DNA of 64,000 nucleotides from Brevibacterium epidermidis NBRC 14811 (GTDB lineage Bacteria; Actinomycetota; Actinomycetes; Actinomycetales; Brevibacteriaceae). Of this stretch, positions 16,711 to 24,421 are shown piece by piece. Each line of letters begins with the position of its first letter. Positions within the stretch are counted from its first letter, which is position 1. The stretch covers positions 496,001 to 560,000 of the forward strand of contig NZ_BCSJ01000003.1 of NCBI RefSeq assembly GCF_001570805.1. Direction: 5' to 3'. The translations under genes were made by a program, and so were the position numbers. The notes under the pieces are model-generated. The model made no database searches. It was given only the letters and a program-made list of their open reading frames with translations, and was not told the DNA's origin.

Positions 16711-17883
16711 TCAGCCCTGCAGCTGATCGGCGATGAGAGCGGCCAGCAGTGCGGTACGCGGGGCGATCTCATCGATGACGGCGTGTTCGTGTTCGGCGTG
16801 CGCCCCATCGCCGACGGCGCCGAGTCCGTCAAGCGTGGCGATGCCGTCACCGGCGGTGAAGTTTCCGTCTGAGGCCCCACCGACCGATACTCCCTGCGGC
16901 GTCGGCAGTCCGAGTTCACTCGCAAGAGCCGTCGCCCGCTCGAAGAGTGCAGCCGACTGCTCCCGTTCGAACGGCGGCCGATTGATTCCGCCGAGGACCT
17001 CCATCGTCGAGCCCTCCACCAGCGGCGTTGCGGCCAACTCTTGGATCTGCGCATCGACGCGTTCGAGTTCCGCGGCGGTCCGGGCGCGCACGTCAATGTC
17101 CACCCGGGCCTCTGCCGGAACGGTGTTCGACGTCGTTCCCGCGCTGATCACGGTCGGCACCACCGTCGTTCCGGCCGCGGCATCGGCCAGATCGGCCACC
17201 AACGGCAGAGTCAGCGCCAGTGCCATGCCCGCGTTGATCCCCTTCTCCGGCTCGAGCCCGGCGTGCGAGGCCTTGCCGGTGAACTTCAGTACGTAGTTGC
17301 TCGTGCCCTTCCGCTCGAGTTTGAGCGCACCGTCCGCGCTCGCCTCCATGACGAACACGGCTTTCGCTTCGGCCGCCTCGGCGCGGATGAGCTCCGACGA
17401 GGTCAGCGAGGCGATCTCCTCATCACCGGTGACGAGGATCGACAGACCGTCCAGCCCGCCCTCGCCCAGGTGGTCGGCCACGATCGCGGTCGCGTGCACG
17501 CTCATAATCGCCCCGGTGAGCATGTCGAAGCTGCCGGGACCACGGAGGATCCCATCCTCTGTGGAGAACGGGATCCGGTCGAGAGTGCCGTGCGGCCACA
17601 CCGTGTCCTGATGGTTGAGCAGGACGACCCGGGCCGGCCCGGTGCCGAAACGCAGGCGCACGTGGGTGGTGCCGTCGATCTCGAGCAACTCCGCCTCGGC
17701 GCCGAGGCGGTCCTTCAGCAGCGCTGCGAAGTCCTGTGCCCCGGCGGCCACGGCCTTCTTGTCGTGTGAGGGAGTCTCGATGGAGATGACCCGTTCGATA
17801 TCGGCGAGCATGTCGGGCAGGCGTCGCTGCGCCTGTTCGATGTAGTCAGCGGGCTGGGACGCGGGTGATGTGGTCGAAGTCAT
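16711..17883 (-). CDS. M20 family metallopeptidase (glutamate carboxypeptidase-like)
   Basis: Zinc-dependent carboxypeptidase of 390 aa, resembling carboxypeptidase G2. Zinc and catalytic residues are in NHQDTVWP (His91, Asp93), RGPGSFDM (bridging Asp120), VTGDEE (Glu155/156) and the dimerisation-domain KASHAG. GASDGNF lies near the C-terminus. No signal peptide is seen, so it acts in the cytoplasm. Relatives release C-terminal glutamate from folates or peptides. The ATG follows TAGACT by six bases without a ribosome site (leaderless). Divergent from the GCS2 ligase gene with 149 bp between starts, which hints at related glutamyl chemistry. Confidence 0.83.
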   Translation of the reverse strand: MTSTTSPASQPADYIEQAQRRLPDMLADIERVISIETPSHDKKAVAAGAQDFAALLKDRLGAEAELLEIDGTTHVRLRFGTGPARVVLLNHQDTVWPHGTLDRIPFSTEDGILRGPGSFDMLTGAIMSVHATAIVADHLGEGGLDGLSILVTGDEEIASLTSSELIRAEAAEAKAVFVMEASADGALKLERKGTSNYVLKFTGKASHAGLEPEKGINAGMALALTLPLVADLADAAAGTTVVPTVISAGTTSNTVPAEARVDIDVRARTAAELERVDAQIQELAATPLVEGSTMEVLGGINRPPFEREQSAALFERATALASELGLPTPQGVSVGGASDGNFTAGDGIATLDGLGAVGDGAHAEHEHAVIDEIAPRTALLAALIADQLQG

Positions 17884-17889
17884 AGGGCG

Positions 17890-17895
17890 AGTCTA
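17890..17895 (-). promoter_or_regulatory. -10 box for the M20 peptidase, leaderless arrangement
   Basis: TAGACT on the minus strand, six bases before ATG 17883, with no Shine-Dalgarno between them. Confidence 0.5.
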
Positions 17896-18032
17896 CGGAA
17901 GGCCGGTTGTCGGGATCCGCGGTGTCCGGATGGTGCGATCGACGCATGACCAGTCGCGGCACCAGATGTGCGCCTGGCTGCGGGATGGAAATCACTGAGC
18001 ACAAACCCTGCCGTCTGTGGTTTGCTAGTTCT

Positions 18033-19514
18033 ATGGGTGAGGCAGTCAGCTCGAAGCGGTACACGCCAGAGGAACGCACACTGTATCGGGAGAAGCTCGC
18101 AGAGAACCTCGAGCTCTTCGATACCTACCTCCGTCATGCGGATTTCAAATCAGCAGGCACGATCGGTCTCGAACTCGAGCTCAACCTCGTCGGCGAAGGC
18201 AATCAGCCGAGCCTGCGCAACCAAGAGGTGCTCGCTCGGCTCGATGACGAATACCAGTCCGAGATCGGCGCCTTCAACCTCGAACTCAATCATCCGGTGC
18301 TCCAGGTCGCGGGCCGTGGGCTCAAGACCCTTGAAGCCGGTGTCGCCCATCGTTTGGAGAAAGCCCAGAAGGCCGCCGCCGAGGATGGGCTCAAGGTGGT
18401 CTCGATCGGCACCTTGCCGACGCTGACCACGCAGATCCTCACCGACGAGAAGTGGATGACCGAGGAGAACCGCTACGAAGCGCTGAGCAATTCGGTCATC
18501 GATGCCCGCGGTGAGTACGTCCGCATCGAACTCGGCCGTGAGGAGAGGTACCGGGCGGAGTTCTCCGATATCGCTCCCGAGTCCTCCTGCACCTCGATGC
18601 AGCTGCACCTGCAGGTGGCACCGAACCGTTTCGCCGATGCCTGGAACGCCTCACAGGCCATCGCCGGAGCACAGGTGGCGATGGCCGCGAACTCGCCGCT
18701 GTTCGTCGGCCGCAAGCTCTGGCACGAATCCCGGATCCCGATCTTCGCGCAGTCCATCGACACCCGCACACCCGAACTCGTCAATCAGGGTGTGCGACCT
18801 CGCGTGTGGTTCGGCGAACGCTGGATCACCAGCGTCTTCGACCTCTTCGAAGAGAACGTCCGCTACTTCCCGCCGCTGCTGCCCGAGATCAAGGACTTCG
18901 TCGAGTTCCGTGCCGCAGATGCCCCGAAGCTCTTCGAACTCAACCTGCACAACGGTACCGTCTGGCGCTGGAACCGACCCATCTACAACTCCGGTGACGG
19001 CGGCGCCCACATCCGCGTCGAGAACCGGCTGCTGCCGGCCGGGCCGACCCCGGTCGATATGGTCGCCGATGCTGCCTTCTACTACGGACTGGCCGAGTTC
19101 CTCGTCGGGGAGAACCGTCCCGTCTGGTCGCGGATGTCGTTCGCCGAGGCGGAAGAGAACTTCAACGCCTGCGCCAAGGACGGGATCGAGGCCCGGGTGA
19201 CCTGGCCGAAGATCGGACGCATCGGCGTGGCCGACCTCGTCACCGATGTGCTCGCACCTCAGGCCAGACGCGGACTCTCCCGGCTGAATATCGACAAGGA
19301 CGTCATCGACGAATTTATGTCGATCATCGAAGGCCGGGCGGAGACCCGCGTCAACGGCGCGACCTGGCAGCTCCAGGCTCTCGAGAGTCTGGCACCTGAC
19401 AGCAAGCAGGACTCACCCGAACGTGCCGAGGGGATTGCGGCCATGATGGATGCCTACCTGGCGAACCAGGCGACCGGAAAGCCCGTCCACACCTGGGAGA
19501 TCCCCACCCGCTGA
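18033..19514 (+). CDS. Glutamate-cysteine ligase family 2 (GCS2) protein
   Basis: ATP-grasp-like GCS2-family ligase, 493 aa, which probably joins glutamate through its gamma-carboxyl to an amine. Characteristic segments are GTIGLELELNLV near residue 48, GAFNLELNHPVL near 84, and SSCTSMQLHLQVAP near 187. A later block, LHNGTVWRWNRPIY, is followed by IRVENRLLPAGPT. Length exceeds the roughly 370 aa of YbdK/EgtA-type enzymes. Substrates are not established; mycothiol users usually lack classical gamma-glutamylcysteine synthesis. Start ATG 18033 marks the beginning of family similarity; no ribosome site is visible. Convergent with the cupin gene across a hairpin. Confidence 0.8.
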   Translation: MGEAVSSKRYTPEERTLYREKLAENLELFDTYLRHADFKSAGTIGLELELNLVGEGNQPSLRNQEVLARLDDEYQSEIGAFNLELNHPVLQVAGRGLKTLEAGVAHRLEKAQKAAAEDGLKVVSIGTLPTLTTQILTDEKWMTEENRYEALSNSVIDARGEYVRIELGREERYRAEFSDIAPESSCTSMQLHLQVAPNRFADAWNASQAIAGAQVAMAANSPLFVGRKLWHESRIPIFAQSIDTRTPELVNQGVRPRVWFGERWITSVFDLFEENVRYFPPLLPEIKDFVEFRAADAPKLFELNLHNGTVWRWNRPIYNSGDGGAHIRVENRLLPAGPTPVDMVADAAFYYGLAEFLVGENRPVWSRMSFAEAEENFNACAKDGIEARVTWPKIGRIGVADLVTDVLAPQARRGLSRLNIDKDVIDEFMSIIEGRAETRVNGATWQLQALESLAPDSKQDSPERAEGIAAMMDAYLANQATGKPVHTWEIPTR

Positions 19515-19534
19515 TGGCCGTTCGTCGCCAGATG

Positions 19535-19585
19535 TAGGTCACCATCGGATACTTCTCGACGCAGAAAGTGTCCGATAGTGACCTA
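19535..19585. repeat. Inverted repeat between convergent genes
   Basis: 20-base arms TAGGTCACCATCGGATACTT and AAGTGTCCGATAGTGACCTA (two imperfect pairs) with an 11-base loop, between the GCS2 and cupin genes. No T-run follows, so it is as likely a mobile-type hairpin as a terminator. Confidence 0.6.
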
Positions 19586-19608
19586 TTCTCGGGCTCAGGG
19601 GACAAGCC

Positions 19609-19914
19609 TCAGAGGCGTTCGACCTCGACGAAGACGACGTCGGCGCTGCCACCGGGATTCGAGACCTCGTGCTCGGAGCCTGCCGGACGCGTGTAGGAGA
19701 CTCCGGCCTCGAGCTCGGCACGGATCTCCGTGCCGTCGGAATTGCGCACGAGCATCGTGTCCGTGACCATCGGCACGACGACGTACTCGTATTCGTGCTT
19801 GTGCATCGGGATGACTCCGTCGGGGCGGATCGTCCACTTCGTCACTCGGAAAACGCCGTTGTCGAGCTGGACCTCACCGGTCGAACCCGTGTCTGCTGCA
19901 TTGTCTGCGGTCAT
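19609..19914 (-). CDS. Cupin domain protein
   Basis: Small single-domain cupin, 101 aa. Metal-ligand motif 1 is GVIPMHKHEYEYVVVP (His, His, Glu) and motif 2 is PAGSEHEVSNPGG (His). The remaining sequence is short beta strands. Such proteins bind metal and may act as small oxygenases, isomerases or sensors; no substrate can be named. GAAGGAG precedes the ATG at a good distance. Monocistronic, divergent from the AhpD-like operon at 20044. Confidence 0.8.
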   Translation of the reverse strand: MTADNAADTGSTGEVQLDNGVFRVTKWTIRPDGVIPMHKHEYEYVVVPMVTDTMLVRNSDGTEIRAELEAGVSYTRPAGSEHEVSNPGGSADVVFVEVERL

Positions 19915-20030
19915 TGTGATCTCCTTCGATACGCGAACGGCCCCAGTGGAATCGAATGGAGGCCGGGGCGGTCCTGACGCCCTCACTTTATCGCCCTGAA
20001 CGGGCTCGACCCGAACCGATCCTCCCGGGC

Positions 20031-20036
20031 TAGCAT
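20031..20036 (+). promoter_or_regulatory. -10 box for the AhpD-like operon
   Basis: TAGCAT ends seven bases before ATG 20044. It favours that ATG over the ATG at 20035, which overlaps the box. Confidence 0.45.
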
Positions 20037-20043
20037 GAGTGAT

Positions 20044-20616
20044 ATGCGATACCCACTTGCTGACATCGACAACGTCGACGATGACATCCGCGCCCAGATC
20101 CTCGAGGTCGCCGAGAAGTCGGGCTTCGTGCCCAATGTCTTCCTCGCCCTGGCCCGCCGACCGGACGAATTCCGCGCCTTCTTCGCCTACTATGACGCGC
20201 TCATGGAGAAAGAGACGGGGAACCTGACCAAGGCGGATCGGGAGATGATCGTCGTGGCCACCTCGGCGATCAATCACTGCCTCTACTGTGTCGTCGCGCA
20301 CGGGGCGATGCTGCGGATCTTCGCGAAGGACCCCCTCATCGCCGACGTCGTCGCCACGAACTACCATCAGGCCGATATCAGCCCACGTCAGATGGCCATG
20401 CTCGACTTCGCCGTCAAGGTCTGCGAGGAACCGTGGGCCGTGGGCGACGCCGACCATGCAAAGCTCGCCGAGCACGGATTCGACGACGAGGACGCCTGGG
20501 ACATCGCCGCGATCACGGGCTTCTTCGGCCTGTCCAACCGTATGGCCCACATCTCCGGGATGCTTCCTAACCCGGAGTTCTACACCCTCGGCCGCCTCCC
20601 GCGTGAGAAGAAGTGA
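20044..20616 (+). CDS. Carboxymuconolactone decarboxylase-like peroxidase-related enzyme
   Basis: 190-aa all-helical protein of the AhpD/CMD superfamily. The redox motif CLYCVVAH (CxxCxxxH) is intact, as in AhpD and the peroxidase-related enzyme subfamily, so thiol-dependent peroxide chemistry or alkylhydroperoxidase support is likely. The C-terminal part (SNRMAHISGMLPNPEFYTLGRLPR) is typical of the roughly 190-aa subgroup. The start is ambiguous between ATG 20035 and 20044; the -10 box favours 20044 as leaderless. The stop is 4 bp before the aminotransferase ATG, so the two form an operon with the exporter that follows. Confidence 0.85.
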   Translation: MRYPLADIDNVDDDIRAQILEVAEKSGFVPNVFLALARRPDEFRAFFAYYDALMEKETGNLTKADREMIVVATSAINHCLYCVVAHGAMLRIFAKDPLIADVVATNYHQADISPRQMAMLDFAVKVCEEPWAVGDADHAKLAEHGFDDEDAWDIAAITGFFGLSNRMAHISGMLPNPEFYTLGRLPREKK

Positions 20617-20620
20617 ACCG

Positions 20621-21859
20621 ATGACCTCATCCACCCCCGCCGAGGCGGCCCCCACCACGTCCGCCCCCGTCGTTTCCGTTCCGACCGCCTCGGCCCGGTC
20701 GGGACTCGTCAAACCCTTCGCCGCGATGGGCATCGTCGCCACCGTCGGGCAGATGCAGCGGGCGGGTCGCGACACCATTGCCATGTGTCTTGGCGAACCG
20801 ACCCAGGGTGCACCCAGCCCCGTGCTGACCCGCGCCGCCGAGGTCATGAGCGACGGCACGGGACTCGGCTACTCGCCGATCTTCGGCATCCCCGAACTGC
20901 GCGAGGCCATCGCCTCCCACTACCGCGATTGGTACGGACTCGACATCGCGCCCGACCGCATCGCCGTGACCACCGGATCCTCCGGCGCGTTCCAGACGAC
21001 GTTCCTCACCTGCTTCGACGTCGGCGACAGGGTGGCTTTGGCCCGGCCCGGCTATGGTGCGTACAAGAACATCCTCGCCGCACTGGGCTGCGAAGTCGTC
21101 GAACTCGACTGCGGCGCCGACGAAGGGTTCCAGCCGACCGTCGAGCTCTTGGCCGCCGCCCATGCCGAAGCCCCACTCAAGGGACTCATGCTCGCCTCAC
21201 CGGCGAACCCGACGGGCACGATGATCGGCCCCGAAGCGCTCGGCGAACTCGTCGGCTGGTGTCGGGACAACGGAGTGCAGGTGATCTCCGACGAGATCTA
21301 CCACGGCATCAGCTACATCGGCACCCGCGGAGAGTGCGCGCTCGCCCATGACGACAATACGATCGTCATCTCATCGTTCTCCAAATACTGGGGCATGACC
21401 GGGTGGCGCCTGGGCTGGGCGATCCTGCCCGAAGCACTCGTCGCCCCGGCCCAGAACGTCACCGGCAATCTCTCCCTGTGCGCCCCGGTGCCGGCACAGT
21501 ACGCGGCCGTTGCGGCCTTCACAGACGAGTCCTATGCCGAATGCGAGGCCGCCGTGGCCTCCTTCGCCGGGGCCCGCGAGCATGTGCTGGGAGCCGCCGC
21601 CGACCTCGGCTTCGGCGAGATGGCCCCACCCGACGGGGCCTTCTACATGTACGCCCGCGTCGACGACATCCTCGACCGCGCAGGTCTGGCTACCTCCGGT
21701 CAGTGGTGCGATCAGGTGCTCGAAGCCACCGGCGTCGCGCTCGCCCCCGGTGATGACTTCGACTCCGTCGACGGGTCCCGTTCGGTGCGCCTGTCACTGG
21801 CAGTCGGCTCCGACCGGACGGCCGAGGCCATCGACCGCATCCTCGACTTCATGGGATGA
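20621..21859 (+). CDS. Class I/II PLP-dependent aminotransferase
   Basis: Fold-type I aminotransferase of 412 aa. Recognisable elements are the TTGSSGAF cofactor loop, ASPANPTGTM, ISDEIYHGI, and SSFSKYWGMTGWRLGW with the PLP Lys. A C-terminal SVRLSLAVG contains the carboxylate-binding Arg. It resembles aspartate or aromatic aminotransferases and MalY-like enzymes. The first 30 residues are a Ser/Ala/Pro-rich extension. It begins four bases after the AhpD-like gene and is followed 40 bp later by an EamA exporter, so it may make or degrade an amino acid that is exported. The substrate is unknown. Confidence 0.87.
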   Translation: MTSSTPAEAAPTTSAPVVSVPTASARSGLVKPFAAMGIVATVGQMQRAGRDTIAMCLGEPTQGAPSPVLTRAAEVMSDGTGLGYSPIFGIPELREAIASHYRDWYGLDIAPDRIAVTTGSSGAFQTTFLTCFDVGDRVALARPGYGAYKNILAALGCEVVELDCGADEGFQPTVELLAAAHAEAPLKGLMLASPANPTGTMIGPEALGELVGWCRDNGVQVISDEIYHGISYIGTRGECALAHDDNTIVISSFSKYWGMTGWRLGWAILPEALVAPAQNVTGNLSLCAPVPAQYAAVAAFTDESYAECEAAVASFAGAREHVLGAAADLGFGEMAPPDGAFYMYARVDDILDRAGLATSGQWCDQVLEATGVALAPGDDFDSVDGSRSVRLSLAVGSDRTAEAIDRILDFMG

Positions 21860-21899
21860 GTCCTGAACGTCGTGAGATAAGTCCCCCCGAGGTGGTCCG

Positions 21900-22835
21900 A
21901 TGAGCTCACAGGAGACGCAGGCAGGAGGGCCGCCTCCCGCGCCGAAGGCCCTGCCGGTGCTCGGGATCATCATGGCCGCGGTCCTGCTGGGATCGGCAGG
22001 GCTGTTCGTCATCCTCGCCGAGGCGACCGCACCCACTGCTGCCTTCCTGCGGTGTTGGATCGCCGTGGTCGTGCTCGCTCCGCTGGCGGTGCTCGAACTG
22101 CGCCGGCACGGACGGTTCCCGCCGAAGGCGATCATCATCGCCGCGGTCTCCGGAGCAGCACTCGGCATCGACTATGTGTTGTGGGCTCAGAGCGTGCTCG
22201 ACGCTGGTCTGGGAGTGTCCACCGTCCTCATCAGCGTCCAAGTCATCGTGTTCCCTGCCCTGGTCTGGATCTTCGGAGGCAACCGGCCCGGGTGGCTGTT
22301 CATCGGCTGCGTGCCGATCATGATCATCGGCATGCTGCTGACCGGAGGAGTGTTCGGCGCCGATGAGACGGCGGCGAATCCGACACGAGGAGCGATCTTC
22401 GGGGTGCTGTCCGGTGTGCTCTACGGCGTGTACATCTTCGGCATCCATCACAGCCGCAAGGTCGCCGGAGACTTCGTCGTCGCCCCGGTCCAGGTGGGCA
22501 CGATCGCGGCCGGTGTGATGACCGCGGTGGCCGGGCTGACCCTCGGCGGGCTCGACTTCGACCTCGGCTGGGCCGGTTGGGGGTGGATGATCGCCCTTGC
22601 CGTGTGCGGTCAAGCGCTGTCGTGGGTGCTGCTGAGCATCTCCAGTCCGCTGGTGCCGGTGCCGACGACCGCGGCGCTCATGCTGCTCCAGCCGCTGTCA
22701 GCGGTGGTGCTCGGATCCCTCATCGCCGGGGAACGGCTGCAGGCAGGACAGTGGGTCGGTGCAGTCCTCGTAGCCCTCATCGTGTGGGGCGTCGGTGGGG
22801 GACCGGAGGCCCTGAAACGTCGGGGGAAGCGGTAG
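21900..22835 (+). CDS. EamA/DMT family transporter
   Basis: Inner-membrane exporter of 311 aa with two EamA repeats and about ten helices. The first repeat covers about residues 17-145 (GLFVILAEATAPTAAFLRCW), the second about 160-300 (GVLSGVLYGVYIFGIHHSR, SSPLVPVPTTAALMLLQPL). Family members export amino acids, nucleosides or other metabolites. GAGGTGG provides a ribosome site. Third gene of the operon with the AhpD-like enzyme and aminotransferase, which suggests export of an amino-acid-derived product or toxic intermediate. Confidence 0.85.
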   Translation: MSSQETQAGGPPPAPKALPVLGIIMAAVLLGSAGLFVILAEATAPTAAFLRCWIAVVVLAPLAVLELRRHGRFPPKAIIIAAVSGAALGIDYVLWAQSVLDAGLGVSTVLISVQVIVFPALVWIFGGNRPGWLFIGCVPIMIIGMLLTGGVFGADETAANPTRGAIFGVLSGVLYGVYIFGIHHSRKVAGDFVVAPVQVGTIAAGVMTAVAGLTLGGLDFDLGWAGWGWMIALAVCGQALSWVLLSISSPLVPVPTTAALMLLQPLSAVVLGSLIAGERLQAGQWVGAVLVALIVWGVGGGPEALKRRGKR

Positions 22836-22876
22836 TGCGGGGTCGGCCGGGAACGGTGGGCCGCCTCGGCGAGGGA

Positions 22877-22896
22877 TTCGCTGTGAAAACAGCGAA
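22877..22896. terminator. Small hairpin terminator
   Basis: Perfect 8-bp stem TTCGCTGT with a GAAA tetraloop, between the convergent EamA and ArsR genes and just after a copy of the CGCCTCGGCG motif. Confidence 0.45.
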
Positions 22897-22907
22897 CCGG
22901 ATGTGGC

Positions 22908-23267
22908 TCAGTGTTCGTGGGCCTCGATCGTGTGGGCGATGGCGTCGACGATGATGTGGGCGACGTGGTCGTCCTTGAGCGAATAGTAGGCTTCGCGGCC
23001 GATCCGATTGACTCCGACGAGGTGGAGTCCACGGAGGAATTTCAAGTGCTGGGACACCAGCGGCTGGGACAGTCCGGTCGCCTCGACGATGTGCGTGACG
23101 GTGGCCTCGCCGTGGGTGAGGACGAGCAGCATCTTCAGCCGGGATGGTGTGGCGAGTGCCTTGAAGAGATCGGCGGTCTCGGTGATGGCTTCGAGATGAT
23201 CCTCGGGGTTGAGCAGGAGCTGCTCGACCTCGTCATTGACGGGAACGGAATCGGGAATGGAAGCCAT
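22908..23267 (-). CDS. ArsR/SmtB family zinc-type transcriptional repressor
   Basis: Winged-helix metal sensor of 119 aa. The DNA-recognition helix lies in VTHIVEATGLSQPLVSQHLKFLR. The last helix carries Asp99, His101, His112 and Glu115, exactly the DxHx10HxxE alpha-5 site that binds Zn(II), Co(II) or Ni(II) in CzrA/SmtB-type repressors; the tail adds more His. No Cys-based alpha-3N site is present. The message looks leaderless (TAATCT, six bases, ATG). No metal transporter is adjacent; the CDF exporter 9 kb away is a plausible target. Confidence 0.9.
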   Translation of the reverse strand: MASIPDSVPVNDEVEQLLLNPEDHLEAITETADLFKALATPSRLKMLLVLTHGEATVTHIVEATGLSQPLVSQHLKFLRGLHLVGVNRIGREAYYSLKDDHVAHIIVDAIAHTIEAHEH

Positions 23268-23273
23268 GAGTGC

Positions 23274-23279
23274 AGATTA
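23274..23279 (-). promoter_or_regulatory. -10 box for the ArsR gene, leaderless arrangement
   Basis: TAATCT on the minus strand, six bases before ATG 23267. Confidence 0.5.
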
Positions 23280-23353
23280 CCGGACAACCGGCGTGGTCAT
23301 GCGATATCGGGCACCGTGAGGCGGCCGCGCCTGTCGGTACGTCATTCGTTGCG

Positions 23354-23941
23354 TCAGTCGAGGGCTTCGACGTCGGCCTGCGTGCCGAGGAGGTCGTCGG
23401 CCAAGGACTCCCACTGTCCGTAGGCGTCGGGAAGTGCCGACCGCTGCACGGACTGTGCTGCTTCGGTCGGTGTCATCGAATCCCAGCCGTCGATCTGATT
23501 GAGTCCCGGGTTCTCGACCTCCGGGTTGATCCCGTAGAAGGCCTTGGCTGCGTAGATGGGGTCGGTGAGCTGATGGGGTTCGCCCCATCCCTGGGAAGGA
23601 CGCTGCTGGAACAGGCCCACCGAATCACGGTCGCCGGAATCCAGATTGCGCAGCGAGGACTCCTGCAGAGCCGTCATGAGGGCAATGCGGATCGCATGGT
23701 CGTCGAAGTCGCCGCCGCGGCCGACTCCGATGATGAGTCGAGCGTTGTCGATCTGCTGTTCGCTGAGCTGATTGACCGAAGCCATCTGCATCTGCCTGAT
23801 CTTCGTAGAACCGAACGAGAAGGGGGAATTGAGGATGATGACGGCGCCCACGACCAATGCCATCACTGCCGCCCCGAGCCCGATCAGGGCACCAGTGAGC
23901 ACGGACCGGCGGCCCTTGCGAGATGATGTCAGACGAGGCAT
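23354..23941 (-). CDS. Membrane-anchored lysozyme-like domain protein
   Basis: 195 aa. A basic N-terminus (PRLTSSRKGRR) and one membrane helix (about residues 15-38) are followed by a small extracytoplasmic domain. Its motifs ALMTALQESSLRN, DSVGLFQQRPSQGWG and IYAAKAFY are those of actinobacterial transglycosylase-like proteins, with a Glu in LQESS in the position of a catalytic acid. A role in peptidoglycan cleavage is inferred. A TATCGT box seven bases before the ATG and the lack of a ribosome site point to a leaderless transcript; an extremely AT-rich stretch precedes it. Confidence 0.72.
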   Translation of the reverse strand: MPRLTSSRKGRRSVLTGALIGLGAAVMALVVGAVIILNSPFSFGSTKIRQMQMASVNQLSEQQIDNARLIIGVGRGGDFDDHAIRIALMTALQESSLRNLDSGDRDSVGLFQQRPSQGWGEPHQLTDPIYAAKAFYGINPEVENPGLNQIDGWDSMTPTEAAQSVQRSALPDAYGQWESLADDLLGTQADVEALD

Positions 23942-24040
23942 GAATATAACGATAATGCAACAAACTTAAGGACGCATGAGACCATGCCGAGGTTTTTGTC
24001 ACAGGAAGGTCACGGCAGAGTGGGCTGGGGCGCCGCCTAT

Positions 24041-24046
24041 TAGGCT
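24041..24046 (+). promoter_or_regulatory. -10 box for the Ser-rich small protein, leaderless arrangement
   Basis: TAGGCT, then seven bases, then ATG 24054. Confidence 0.5.
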
Positions 24047-24053
24047 ATGAGCC

Positions 24054-24341
24054 ATGGTGAGAATCGTTCGGCGCAACAACCGCCCACCTCTGATGACCTG
24101 CCTCATCGTGGTCTTCTCCTTCGTCGCGGTCGGCATCCTGACTATTGCCGGCATCCTCGTCGCGGTCATCTTCCTCTCCGCGGAATCACCGTCGACCGGC
24201 TCATCACCGACCCCGGACTCATCATCGGTCGGATCCACATCTTCTGGTGTCGACTCGAGCAGCGGCTCAGGTGCAGACTCAGGCGGCTCCGGAGCGAGGA
24301 CCACTGCCCCGGTCAGCGGAGGCTGGTCTAGCGGCGGCTGA
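24054..24341 (+). CDS. Small Ser/Gly-rich single-pass membrane protein
   Basis: 95 aa, no recognised family. A basic N-terminus (VRIVRRNNR) is followed by one membrane helix (about residues 15-41, CLIVVFSFVAVGILTIAGILVAVIFL) and then a low-complexity tail of Ser, Gly, Thr and Asp. The layout suggests a type II or type I single-pass protein with a disordered tail. The TAGGCT box seven bases before the ATG supports expression. Divergent from the lysozyme-like gene (113 bp between starts), which may imply shared cell-envelope function. Confidence 0.5.
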   Translation: MVRIVRRNNRPPLMTCLIVVFSFVAVGILTIAGILVAVIFLSAESPSTGSSPTPDSSSVGSTSSGVDSSSGSGADSGGSGARTTAPVSGGWSSGG

Positions 24342-24421
24342 GTTCCGGGCTGATCGGGCCGAGTGGGACCATCGGTGGTCGACTGAATCAGGCGTGCGTA
24401 CTCAGATCGGGCGAGGTCACT

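Noticed and set aside
19915..20859. Extension of the cupin frame by 315 codons upstream
   Set aside because: The extension is antisense to the AhpD-like gene; GAAGGAG and the cupin fold place the start at 19914.
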